Source: JAWLGJ01 sp041685145
GTDB taxonomy: Bacteria; Pseudomonadota; Alphaproteobacteria; Rhodospirillales; Magnetospirillaceae
DNA length: 6,431 bases
Reading direction: 5' to 3'
Assembly: GCA_041685145.1 (NCBI GenBank)
Contig: JAWLGJ010000081.1
Location: 1 to 6,431, forward strand
In this document: one piece after another, positions 1-5,873 of the stretch
Numbering within the stretch: the first letter of the stretch is position 1
Layout: each line of letters opens with the position of its first letter
Notes under the pieces: generated by a model
Databases searched by the model: none
What the model saw: only the letters and a program-made list of their open reading frames with translations
Told to the model about the DNA's origin: nothing
Translations under genes and position numbers: made by a program

Positions 1-1
1 G

Positions 2-880
2 CCTTGCGCGCATCACGGGCGCACGCCGCCCTGCACCGAGGCGCTGATCGCGGCGGGCGTGGCGCGGGTGGTGGCGGCGGTCGAAGACCCCGACGCGCGG
101 GTGGCGGGGCAGGGGCTGGCGCGGCTGCGCGCCGCCGGGGTGGCGGTGGTCGCGCCCTGCCTGGACGACGAGGCGGCGGCGGTGAACGCCGGCTTTTTCC
201 TGCGCGTGCGCCAGGGGCGGCCGCTGGTGACCTGGAAGGCGGCGACCAGCCTCGACGCCCGCATCGCCACCCACACCGGCGAGAGCCAATGGATCACCGG
301 CGCGCCCGCCCGCGCCCGCGGCCACCGCCTGCGGGCTGAACACGACGCCATCATGGTGGGGGCGGGCACGGCGCTGGCCGATGACCCGTCGCTCACCTGC
401 CGGCTGCCGGGCCTGGAGGACCGTTCGCCGGTGCGGGTGGTGATGGACGGTCATCTGCGCCTGCCCCTGACCTCGAAGCTGGTGGCCACCGCCCGGCAGG
501 TGCCGACCTGGCTGGTGGCGCTTGAGCGCGACAACGATCCCGCCCGCCTGTCCGCCTACCGCGAGGCGGGGGTGGAGGTGATCGCGGTCGCCGCAGACGC
601 CGACGGCAACCCTGACCTGGACGCCGCCTTGCGCGCCCTGGGCGAGCGGGGCCTGACGCGGGTTCTGGTCGAGGGCGGCAGTCACCTTGCCGCCGGGCTC
701 TTGCGGGCTGGGCTGGTGGACCGCATCGCCTGGTTCCGCGCGCCGCTGATGATTGGCGGCGACGGCCTGCCGGCGGCGGTGGCCTTCGGCATCGACCGCC
801 TGGAGGACGCTCCGCGCTGGCGCCGCCTGGACGTCGGTATCGCCGGCGATGATCTCTGGGAATTCTACGAACGCGGCTGA
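2..880 (+). CDS. ribD: Bifunctional riboflavin biosynthesis protein RibD (5' partial)
   Basis: Cytosolic enzyme of riboflavin synthesis. Its N-terminal domain deaminates the pyrimidine product of GTP cyclohydrolase II, and its C-terminal domain reduces the ribosyl chain with NADPH. The open frame enters from the left edge, and the first visible residues, PCAHHGRTPPC, are the second half of the zinc-binding deaminase signature. The HAE part of that site and the start codon lie outside. A GTG at 59 lies inside the deaminase domain and is not the start. 292 residues are visible; RibD is usually about 360-380 residues, so roughly 75-85 are missing. The reductase domain shows K79 and SLDARIA (83-89, where SLDG is more usual), then SQWITG, AR..H.LRA..DAI.VG.GT..ADDP.LT.R, and VEGGS (223-227) followed by the usual GLVDR segment. 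The frame ends with TGA, 63 bases before the ferritin-like gene. Family assignment is firm. Confidence 0.96.
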   Translation, partial: PCAHHGRTPPCTEALIAAGVARVVAAVEDPDARVAGQGLARLRAAGVAVVAPCLDDEAAAVNAGFFLRVRQGRPLVTWKAATSLDARIATHTGESQWITGAPARARGHRLRAEHDAIMVGAGTALADDPSLTCRLPGLEDRSPVRVVMDGHLRLPLTSKLVATARQVPTWLVALERDNDPARLSAYREAGVEVIAVAADADGNPDLDAALRALGERGLTRVLVEGGSHLAAGLLRAGLVDRIAWFRAPLMIGGDGLPAAVAFGIDRLEDAPRWRRLDVGIAGDDLWEFYERG

Positions 881-884
881 TCCG

Positions 885-909
885 GGAACCTCGCGCGCCG
901 CCGAGCGTT
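885..909 (+). promoter_or_regulatory. Sigma-EcfG (general stress response) promoter
   Basis: GGAAC at 885-889 (-35) and CGTT at 906-909 (-10) are separated by 16 bases. This matches the alphaproteobacterial EcfG/RpoE2 consensus GGAAC-N16/17-CGTT at all nine positions. It begins 4 bases after the ribD stop. A transcript starting about 6-9 bases past the -10 would carry a short leader of roughly 25-30 bases, including the GGAG at 932-935 before the ATG at 944. The gene it drives belongs to a stress-induced family, which fits. Seen: motif and spacing. Known: consensus and regulon type. Inferred: activity in this organism. Confidence 0.75.
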
Positions 910-943
910 AGCCGCGCGGTTGTAGCTGAATGGAGATATCCCG

Positions 944-1429
944 ATGGCCGATGCCAAGAAGGCCCTGGTGCAGTGGTTGCGCGACGCCCACGCGATGGAG
1001 GCCGCCCAAGTCGACAATATCGAGCGGAATGTCAAGAATCTCGAACAGTTCCCCACCGTTCGCGGCCGCTTTCAGCAGCACCTGGAGGTATCCAGGCGGC
1101 ATGTGGAGGAGATCGACCGCCACCTCGACCGGCTGGGGGCGGATCGCTCGATGCTGAAGGATGCGGCGATGAAGATGACGGGGGCCATGCAGCCCTTCAT
1201 CGGCGGGGCGTCGTCGGACGCGCCGCTTAAGCATCTGATCGCCGCGCAGGCCTACGAGCAGTTCGAGGTTGCCTCGTACCGCTCTCTGGGCGCCGCCGCC
1301 CAGTTGGCGGGCGAGACAGACATCAGCGCCATGTGTGATCGATTCATCGAGGATGAACGCACGATGGCCGAATTCATCGACCAGCAGCTTCCGGAGGTCA
1401 CCCGCGAACACATGGCTCGCGCGCAATAG
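944..1429 (+). CDS. Ferritin-like DUF892 (YciE/YciF-type) protein
   Basis: 161-residue soluble, helix-rich protein of the DUF892 ferritin-like family, whose enterobacterial members YciE and YciF are stress-induced. The length and four-helix pattern fit. Helix A is about 5-33 (LRDAHAMEAAQ, E19). Helix B is about 38-65 (FQQHLEVSRRHVEEIDRHL). A linker and short helix follow. Helix C is about 95-121 (AQAYEQFEVASYRSL, matching the family's HYEIAAY motif). Helix D is about 126-150 (CDRFIEDERTMAEFIDQQL, matching the family's LDEEK..D..L). Acidic and His residues E19, E48, H53, E105, E108, E136 and E138 could bind a di-metal centre, but I cannot assign ligands exactly. The ATG start has GGAG eight bases upstream (932-935). 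The gene has its own EcfG-type promoter and a terminator, so it looks like an independent unit between ribD and ribE. Its biochemical role is unknown; metal binding or oxidative and envelope stress protection is inference from the fold. Confidence 0.85.
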   Translation: MADAKKALVQWLRDAHAMEAAQVDNIERNVKNLEQFPTVRGRFQQHLEVSRRHVEEIDRHLDRLGADRSMLKDAAMKMTGAMQPFIGGASSDAPLKHLIAAQAYEQFEVASYRSLGAAAQLAGETDISAMCDRFIEDERTMAEFIDQQLPEVTREHMARAQ

Positions 1430-1434
1430 CGCGC

Positions 1435-1482
1435 GCAGACAGTCGGGCGTCCCGCCCGGCTGTCTGCCCCGCTTTGCCTTTT
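1435..1482 (+). terminator. Rho-independent terminator after the ferritin-like gene
   Basis: Arms 1435-1449 and 1453-1467 form a 15-bp stem with one G-T wobble around the 3-base loop TCC. A T-rich stretch (TTTGCCTTTT, 1473-1482) begins five bases after the stem. The stem is very GC-rich and starts six bases after the TAG stop. The offset, interrupted T-run makes termination likely but perhaps incomplete, so some read-through into ribE is possible. Confidence 0.7.
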
Positions 1483-1547
1483 GGGCTGTTCCCTCGGGCG
1501 CGATGCGGTAGAAAGGCGCGCGAAAGACCGCAGCACGAGGGAGGAGC

Positions 1548-2138
1548 ATGTTCACCGGCATCATCACCGACGTCGGCGAGGTTCTGGACGTCGCCCGCCA
1601 GGACGGGGGGGCGCGCTTTCGCGTCGGCACCCGCTTCGACATGGCGGCGGTGGCGCTCGGCGCCTCCATTGCCAACAATGGCGTCTGCCTGACCGTCGTC
1701 GACAAGGGCCCCGGCTGGTTCGCCGTCGACGCTTCCAACGAAACCCTGGCCGTAACCACCCTTGGCGCGTGGCGGGTGGGGTCGCGAGTCAATCTGGAGC
1801 GGGCGCTGTGCGTCGGCGACGAACTGGGCGGGCACATCGTTTCCGGCCATGTCGATGGCGTGGCCACGGTCGTCGGGCGCCGCCCCGACGGCGACTCGAC
1901 CCGCTTCACATTCGAGGCGCCCGAGTCCCTGAAGAATTTCGTCGCCCCCAAGGGCTCGGTGGCGCTGGACGGCGTGTCACTGACCGTCAACGAAGTCGAC
2001 GGCCGCCGCTTCGGGGTCAACATCATCCCCCACACCCAGCAGGAAACCACCTTCGGCACCCTGGCCGAAGGGGCGCGGGTGAATATGGAAATCGACATGC
2101 TGGCGCGGTATGTTGCCCGGCTGCTCGAAAAGGATTGA
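1548..2138 (+). CDS. ribE: Riboflavin synthase (alpha chain)
   Basis: Catalyses the last step of riboflavin synthesis, dismutating two 6,7-dimethyl-8-ribityllumazine molecules to riboflavin and the pyrimidine precursor; acts as a cytosolic trimer. At 196 residues it has the normal length with two tandem lumazine-binding barrels. Barrel 1 starts with the hallmark MFTGII and has NNGVCLTV (43-50, with C47 and T49). GGHIVSGHVDG (94-104, H101) begins barrel 2, which has LDGVSLTV (140-147, S144 and T146) and then IPHT..ETTFG. These match the conserved Cys, His, Ser and Thr residues of the family's active site. The ATG is preceded by a strong GAGGGAGGA (1537-1545). It follows the upstream terminator by about 65 bases. 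In that gap I see no convincing sigma-70 promoter, so its transcription depends on read-through or on a promoter I cannot recognise. ribB begins 10 bases after its stop. Confidence 0.97.
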   Translation: MFTGIITDVGEVLDVARQDGGARFRVGTRFDMAAVALGASIANNGVCLTVVDKGPGWFAVDASNETLAVTTLGAWRVGSRVNLERALCVGDELGGHIVSGHVDGVATVVGRRPDGDSTRFTFEAPESLKNFVAPKGSVALDGVSLTVNEVDGRRFGVNIIPHTQQETTFGTLAEGARVNMEIDMLARYVARLLEKD

Positions 2139-2141
2139 GGA
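2137..2141 (+). promoter_or_regulatory. Shine-Dalgarno site fixing the GTG start of ribB
   Basis: GAGGA overlaps the ribE stop codon and lies seven bases before the GTG at 2149. The only ATG upstream in this frame (2110) lies inside ribE, lacks such a site, and would add 13 residues not expected in the family. This site therefore favours GTG 2149. Confidence 0.65.
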
Positions 2142-2148
2142 CCACGGC

Positions 2149-3285
2149 GTGTCGCAGTCGCAATATCATGACGACCTTGCCTCGATAGAGGACATCATCG
2201 AGGAGGCCCGCAACGGCCGTATGTTCATCCTCGTCGACGACGAGGACCGCGAGAACGAGGGCGATCTGGTGATCCCGGCGCAGATGGCGACGCCGGACGC
2301 GGTCAACTTCATGGCCATGCACGGCCGCGGCCTGATCTGCCTGTCGCTGACGCGCGAACGGGTCGAGCAGCTTGGCCTGCCGTTGATGTCGCAGTCCAAC
2401 GCCTCGCGCCACCAGACGGCCTTCACGGTCAGCATCGAGGCCCGCGAAGGCGTCACCACCGGCATCTCGGCCTCGGACCGCGCCCGCACCATCGCCGTCG
2501 CCGTCGACCCGGCGAAGGGCCGCAACGACATCGTCACCCCCGGCCACGTCTTCCCGCTGGTGGCGCGCGACGGCGGCGTGCTGGTGCGCGCCGGCCACAC
2601 CGAGGCGGCGGTGGACATCGCCCGTCTGGCGGGGCTGAACCCGGCGGGCGTCATCTGCGAGATCATGAACGACGACGGCACCATGTCGCGCCTGCCCGAC
2701 CTGGTGAGCTTCGCGCGGCGCCACGACCTCAAGATCGCCACCATTGCCGACCTCATCGCCTACCGGCGCCGCCACGACAAGATCGTGTGCCGCGAGGTCG
2801 ACACGGTGTTCAATTCCCGCTTTGGCGGCGCCTGGCGCATGTACGTCTATGTGAACACCGCCGCCTATGCCGAGCACATCGCGCTGGTGAAGGGCGATGT
2901 GGGCGGCGACGAGCCGGCGATGGTGCGCGTGCACGCCCTCAACCTGCTCGACGACGTGCTTGGCGACGCCGACAGCGCCCATGACGGCGAGTTGCACGCC
3001 GCCATGCGCCGCATCGGCGCCGAGGGGCGCGGCGTGGTGCTGCTGCTGCGCGAGCCGCTGCCCACCAGCCTTTCCGACCGGGTGCGCGCGCGTATCGACC
3101 CCGAGGGCAACGGCAAGAAGGCGACGCTGCGCGATTATGGCGTCGGCGCGCAGATTCTGCTGGACCTGGGCGTGCGCGACATGGTGCTGCTGTCCAACCG
3201 CCAGAAGACCATCGTCGGGCTGGACGGCTATGGCCTGCGCGTGGTGGGGCAGGAGCCGATCGACGTGGCGGAGGGCGACCGGTGA
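2149..3285 (+). CDS. ribB: DHBP synthase with degenerate GTP cyclohydrolase II domain (RibBX type)
   Basis: 378 residues from a GTG start. The N-terminal domain (about 12-205) is 3,4-dihydroxy-2-butanone 4-phosphate synthase, which converts ribulose 5-phosphate to the four-carbon unit of lumazine. It carries VDDEDRENEGDL (29-40), HGRGLICL, the SRHQTAFTVSIEA..GVTTGIS stretch, the GHVFPL motif, RAGHTEAAVD (147-156, H150 and E152) and CEIMNDDG. The C-terminal domain (about 214-372) aligns with GTP cyclohydrolase II through EHIALVKGD, VRVH (259-262), ELHAAM, EGRGV, LRDYGVGAQIL.DLGV and KTIVGLDGYGL. The three zinc cysteines of the family (ECLTGD...CDCGEQ) are replaced by N265, S276 and H278, and the RQEGRGIG catalytic loop is replaced by REPLPTSLSD (301-310). 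Expect DHBP synthase activity only. This matches the ribBX variant reported in Proteobacteria, whose C-terminal role is unknown. Automated tools may mislabel it RibBA. It overlaps ribH by four bases. Confidence 0.93.
   Translation: MSQSQYHDDLASIEDIIEEARNGRMFILVDDEDRENEGDLVIPAQMATPDAVNFMAMHGRGLICLSLTRERVEQLGLPLMSQSNASRHQTAFTVSIEAREGVTTGISASDRARTIAVAVDPAKGRNDIVTPGHVFPLVARDGGVLVRAGHTEAAVDIARLAGLNPAGVICEIMNDDGTMSRLPDLVSFARRHDLKIATIADLIAYRRRHDKIVCREVDTVFNSRFGGAWRMYVYVNTAAYAEHIALVKGDVGGDEPAMVRVHALNLLDDVLGDADSAHDGELHAAMRRIGAEGRGVVLLLREPLPTSLSDRVRARIDPEGNGKKATLRDYGVGAQILLDLGVRDMVLLSNRQKTIVGLDGYGLRVVGQEPIDVAEGDR
3270..3275 (+). promoter_or_regulatory. Shine-Dalgarno site fixing the GTG start of ribH
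   Basis: GGAGGG lies six bases before the GTG at 3282, inside the 3' end of ribB. It supports the overlapping GTGA start/stop junction, where ribosomes finishing ribB can reinitiate on ribH. Confidence 0.65.
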
Positions 3286-3728
3286 GGGTGCTGGTCATCG
3301 AGGCCCGTTTCTACGACGAGATCGCCGACGGCCTGCTGTCCGGCGCCCGCGCCGCCCTGGAGGCGGCGGGTGCCCGACACCACCTGATGACGGTGCCCGG
3401 CATCCTGGAGATCCCGGCGGCCCTGGATCTGGCGGTGGCGGCACGGGATGGCGGCGGCGAAGAACATCAATACGCGGGCTTCGTCGTGCTGGGCTGCGCC
3501 ATCCGCGGCGAAACCGACCATTACCACCATGTCTGCACCGAGGCGTTCCGCGGCGTGCAGCACTTGGCGCTGTCGCGGCGGCTGGCGGTGGGCAACGGCA
3601 TCCTGACCGTCCATGACCGCGAACAGGCTATGGCGCGGGCGCTGCCCGAACGCAAGAACATCGGCGGCCTGGCCGCGCGCGCCTGCCTGCGGATGATCGA
3701 CCTGAAGCGGGCGTTGTCGCTGGACTGA
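3282..3728 (+). CDS. ribH: 6,7-dimethyl-8-ribityllumazine synthase
   Basis: Condenses 5-amino-6-ribitylamino-uracil with the RibB product to form lumazine, the substrate of RibE; the family forms pentamers or icosahedral 60-mers. At 148 residues it has the usual length. ARFYDEI (8-14) is the first substrate segment. VPGILEIPAAL (38-48) corresponds to the family's VPGAFEIP. LGCAIRGETDHYHHV (70-84) holds the catalytic-region histidine H80. NGILTVHDREQAMARA matches the GVLTT...QA..RA segment, followed by the family's N-x-G-x-x-AA (here NIGGLAA). The GTG start overlaps the ribB stop in the pattern GTGA and has GGAGGG upstream, so translation is probably coupled. The loop at 55-63 (RDGGGEEHQ) is slightly longer and more polar than usual. 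nusB follows directly. Confidence 0.95.
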   Translation: MRVLVIEARFYDEIADGLLSGARAALEAAGARHHLMTVPGILEIPAALDLAVAARDGGGEEHQYAGFVVLGCAIRGETDHYHHVCTEAFRGVQHLALSRRLAVGNGILTVHDREQAMARALPERKNIGGLAARACLRMIDLKRALSLD

Positions 3729-3731
3729 GTG

Positions 3732-4265
3732 ATGGCAAAGCGAGATCGACGATCGACCTCGGCGGCCCCCCGGCGCAGCGCCGCGCGGCTGGCCGCCGCC
3801 CAGGCCCTCTATCTGATCGAGGTCGGCGAGGCCGCGCCCGACGCGGTGCTGAGGGACTTCCTGGAAGGGCGCCTGGGCGGTCGCGGCGTCGTCAGCCATG
3901 CCGACGAGCTTGGCGACGAGGTCGAGGTCGAGCAGCCGCTGGTCGCGCCCGATCCGCAGTTGTTCACCGGCACCGTGCGCGGGGTCTGCGAGCGCCGCGA
4001 CGAACTCGACGCCATGATCGACGCCGCGCTGTCGTCGGGCTGGTCGGTGGGGCGGCTGGAGGCGGTGCTGCGGGCGGTGCTTCGCGCCGGCGCCTACGAA
4101 CTGATGGCCCGGCGCGACGTGCCGCCGCGGGTGGCGATTTCGGAATATGTGGACGTCGCCCGCGCCTTCTACGCCGGCGACGAGCCCGGTCTGGTCAACG
4201 CGGTGCTGGACCGCATCGCCCGCGTCGTGCGCGCCGAGGACTTCGGGGACGATGGAGCCTCTTGA
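3732..4265 (+). CDS. nusB: Transcription antitermination factor NusB
   Basis: 177-residue all-helical RNA-binding factor that, with NusE (S10), binds boxA RNA and promotes antitermination during rRNA transcription. A basic N-terminal tail (KRDRRSTSAAPRRSAAR) leads into LAAAQALYLIEV, the family's first helix motif. The C-terminal half has the diagnostic RAGAYELMARRDVP and then VAISEYVDVARAFYAGDEPGLVNAVLDRIARV (134-165). An acidic insert at about 45-70 (RGVVSHADELGDEVEVEQPL) makes it longer than E. coli NusB; similar extra length is seen in alphaproteobacteria. ATG 3732 is chosen over the GTG at 3729 because it gives the usual MAKR start. Neither has a strong Shine-Dalgarno site, so coupling to ribH (stop at 3726-3728) is likely. 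It overlaps thiL by 14 bases. Confidence 0.94.
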   Translation: MAKRDRRSTSAAPRRSAARLAAAQALYLIEVGEAAPDAVLRDFLEGRLGGRGVVSHADELGDEVEVEQPLVAPDPQLFTGTVRGVCERRDELDAMIDAALSSGWSVGRLEAVLRAVLRAGAYELMARRDVPPRVAISEYVDVARAFYAGDEPGLVNAVLDRIARVVRAEDFGDDGAS

Positions 4266-5250
4266 CGAGTTCGAACTGATTGAAAGATTTTTCGCCCCCC
4301 TCAGCCTCAAGGCGCCGGGGGCGTTGGGCCTGCGCGACGACGCCGCCCTGGTGGACGTGCCGGAGGGTTGGCGGCTGGCGGTGACCACCGACGCCCTGGT
4401 CGCCGGGGTGCATTTCCTTGCCGACGATCCCCCGGAACTCATCGCCCGCAAGATGCTGCGGGTCAACCTGTCCGATCTGGCGGCGATGGGGGCGCAACCG
4501 GCCGGATTCGTGGTCGCGGCCGCCTTTCCGCGCGACGGCGGCACCACCTGGATCGCCCGCTTTGCCGAGGGGCTGGCCGTGGACGTCGCCGCCTATGACG
4601 TGCCGCTGCTGGGCGGCGACACGGTGGCGACGGACGGCCCGGCGACCTTCGCGGTCACCGCCTTCGGCCTGGTGCCGGTGGGCCGCGAGCTGCGCCGTGC
4701 CGGCGCGCGGCCCGGGGATCTGATCTATGTTTCCGGCAGCCTCGGCGATGCCGCGTTCGGCCTGGCGGTGCTGAAGGGCGCGGCGGGCGAGGTGGCGGCG
4801 GAGCACGCGGCGGCGCTGGTCGATCGCTACCGCCTGCCGCGACCGCGCACCGCCCTGGGGCCGTCGCTGGTCGGATTGGCGACGGCGGCCGTCGACGTCT
4901 CCGACGGGCTTTGCGCCGATCTTGGGCATCTCTGCGCCGCCTCGGGAGTGGCGGCGGAGGTGGAGGCGGCGCGGCTGCCGCTGTCGGCGGCGGCAAGGGC
5001 GCTGGTCGCGGCGCGGCCCGAGGCGCTGATGACGGTGCTGACCGGCGGCGACGACTACGAACTGCTGTTCACCGTGCCGCCCGAGCGCGAGGCCGAGGTG
5101 GCGGCGCTGGCCGCGCGGCTGGACGTGGGATTGACGCGCATCGGCCATATCGGGGCGGGCAGCGGGGTCAGCATCGCCGATGCCCAGGGCCGGCCGGTGG
5201 TGCCGGGCGAGGCCGGATACCGGCACTTCCGCGGCCGGGACGGGGCATGA
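4252..5250 (+). CDS. thiL: Thiamine-monophosphate kinase
   Basis: Phosphorylates thiamine monophosphate with ATP to give thiamine diphosphate, the cofactor form; a PurM-like ATP-binding fold. It is 332 residues, full length. Motifs in order are ELIERFFAPL at the N-terminus, DDAAL (29-33) and TTDALVAGVHF (45-55, metal and nucleotide Asp). Next come NLSDLAAMGAQP (72-83), LLGGDTVATDGP (119-130), VDVSDGLCADL (214-224) and GGDDYELLF (265-273, typical of the C-terminal domain). The start is ATG 4252 inside the end of nusB: MEPLDEFELIERFF is the expected N-terminus, and an upstream in-frame ATG at 4147 lies deep in nusB. GAGGA (4236-4240) and GGGGA (4245-4249) are both imperfectly spaced Shine-Dalgarno candidates. 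Its stop overlaps the next start as ATGA. Confidence 0.96.
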   Translation: MEPLDEFELIERFFAPLSLKAPGALGLRDDAALVDVPEGWRLAVTTDALVAGVHFLADDPPELIARKMLRVNLSDLAAMGAQPAGFVVAAAFPRDGGTTWIARFAEGLAVDVAAYDVPLLGGDTVATDGPATFAVTAFGLVPVGRELRRAGARPGDLIYVSGSLGDAAFGLAVLKGAAGEVAAEHAAALVDRYRLPRPRTALGPSLVGLATAAVDVSDGLCADLGHLCAASGVAAEVEAARLPLSAAARALVAARPEALMTVLTGGDDYELLFTVPPEREAEVAALAARLDVGLTRIGHIGAGSGVSIADAQGRPVVPGEAGYRHFRGRDGA

Positions 5251-5705
5251 AGCGGTTTCTGGCGCTGGCGGTGCTGGTGCTGTTGCTCGGCGGCGGCGCG
5301 TTCGGGGGGCTCGCCGCGCTGCGCATTCCCCCCTTTCACAACGTCCTGCCGGAGCCTTCCGAGGCCGAGGCCGAGGTGCCAGCGGTGCCCGAGGCAGACC
5401 TGCGCAGCCTCGCCGTCGGGACCGTCGGCGTGCCGGTGATCAGGAACGGGCAGGTGCTGGCGCGGGTGTTCGTGACCGTGGAACTGCGGGTGCACATGGA
5501 CCTGCATTCGCACGTCCACAACCGCCTGCTGCAATTGCAGGACGCCTATCTAAGCGACTTGGCGGCCTTTCTGCCGTCGCGCCTGGAGGGGCGCAAAGTC
5601 CCCGATCATGAACTGGTGCGCGAGCGGCTGGAACTCGTAACCGAACGTGTCCTGGGGCCGGACCGGGTACACGAAGTCTTGATCCTGGCGATATTCCGGC
5701 GGTAA
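5247..5705 (+). CDS. Uncharacterised single-pass membrane protein, FliL-like layout
   Basis: 152 residues; I do not recognise a named family with confidence. After MKR there is one hydrophobic segment (about 4-25, Leu/Val/Ala/Gly-rich), with the positive charges suggesting N-in topology and the rest in the periplasm. Residues 35-51 are an acidic, Pro/Glu/Ala-rich linker. Residues 57-82 look like beta strands (VGVPVIRNGQVLARVFVTVELRV), then two amphipathic helices (about 84-113 and 119-137) and a final hydrophobic strand (HEVLILAIFRR). One membrane anchor, a linker, strands, helices and a last strand resemble FliL-type proteins, but the likeness is structural and weak. A cleavable signal peptide is less likely because no clear AXA cleavage site follows the hydrophobic core. 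ATG 5247 overlaps the thiL stop (ATGA), and GGGAC/GGGG lies just upstream, so it is co-translated with thiL. The high-GC third-position pattern matches its neighbours. It is probably a real conserved gene of unknown function. Confidence 0.8.
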   Translation: MKRFLALAVLVLLLGGGAFGGLAALRIPPFHNVLPEPSEAEAEVPAVPEADLRSLAVGTVGVPVIRNGQVLARVFVTVELRVHMDLHSHVHNRLLQLQDAYLSDLAAFLPSRLEGRKVPDHELVRERLELVTERVLGPDRVHEVLILAIFRR

Positions 5706-5873
5706 ATGCTGCGCGGGCGCAACAAGGGGGGCCGGCGGCTGCTGGCGCCGGTTGCTTTGCGCTTTGGCTTCTGGCACTTTCGCGCGGCCTGCCGCGACTT
5801 GAGCGAAAAGGTCGAGCCCGGCCGCAGCGCCGAGACCGTTACCTGGTGGGGCCAACGCAATAAAAGGGGATGA
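5706..5873 (+). CDS. Possible small ORF (55 codons) before hppA
   Basis: An open frame starts at the ATG immediately after the previous gene's TAA (TAAATG) and ends with a TGA whose bases form part of the GAGG in front of hppA. The predicted product is basic and Trp/Arg-rich (MLRGRNKGGRRLLAP... ending WWGQRNKRG), with no signal peptide, membrane segment or family I know. By my count third positions are about 82% G+C, against about 64% (first) and 58% (second), a mild coding-like gradient. Against it: no clear Shine-Dalgarno site, short length, and GC-rich DNA that keeps frames open by chance. Alternatively this is only the hppA leader. Confidence 0.25.
   Translation: MLRGRNKGGRRLLAPVALRFGFWHFRAACRDLSEKVEPGRSAETVTWWGQRNKRG

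Noticed and set aside
1430..1547. FMN riboswitch upstream of ribE
   Set aside because: None of the conserved RFN core segments can be found, and the gap is largely taken up by the terminator hairpin.
908..2098. Long minus-strand open frame opposite the ferritin-like gene and ribE
   Set aside because: It is a shadow of plus-strand genes in high-GC DNA: the translation is low-complexity and family-free, while the plus strand carries clear family motifs.
3228..4547. Minus-strand open frame of over 400 codons opposite ribH, nusB and thiL
   Set aside because: It spans three well-supported genes on the other strand, has no recognisable motifs, and is rich in His/Arg/Gln/Ala as expected for the antisense of GC-rich coding DNA.
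4655..4996. Minus-strand proline-rich open frame
   Set aside because: Pro/Arg/Ala runs are the antisense of Gly/Ala-rich ThiL codons; there is no start signal and no family.
5443..5470. GGAAC followed by GTT inside the membrane-protein gene, a second possible EcfG promoter
   Set aside because: The gap is 20 bases rather than the 17 needed before GTT, and it lies within a coding region with no gene start nearby.
5730..5775. GC-rich inverted repeat (5732-5737 with 5746-5751) as a terminator for the rib-thiL operon
   Set aside because: The perfect stem is only 6 bp with an 8-base loop, and the following T's are scattered among G and C rather than forming a run. I could not separate it from chance in such GC-rich DNA.
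5772..5792. TGGCAC as the -24 box of a sigma-54 promoter before hppA
   Set aside because: The expected TTGC-like -12 element is absent; the bases at that spacing read CGCG.
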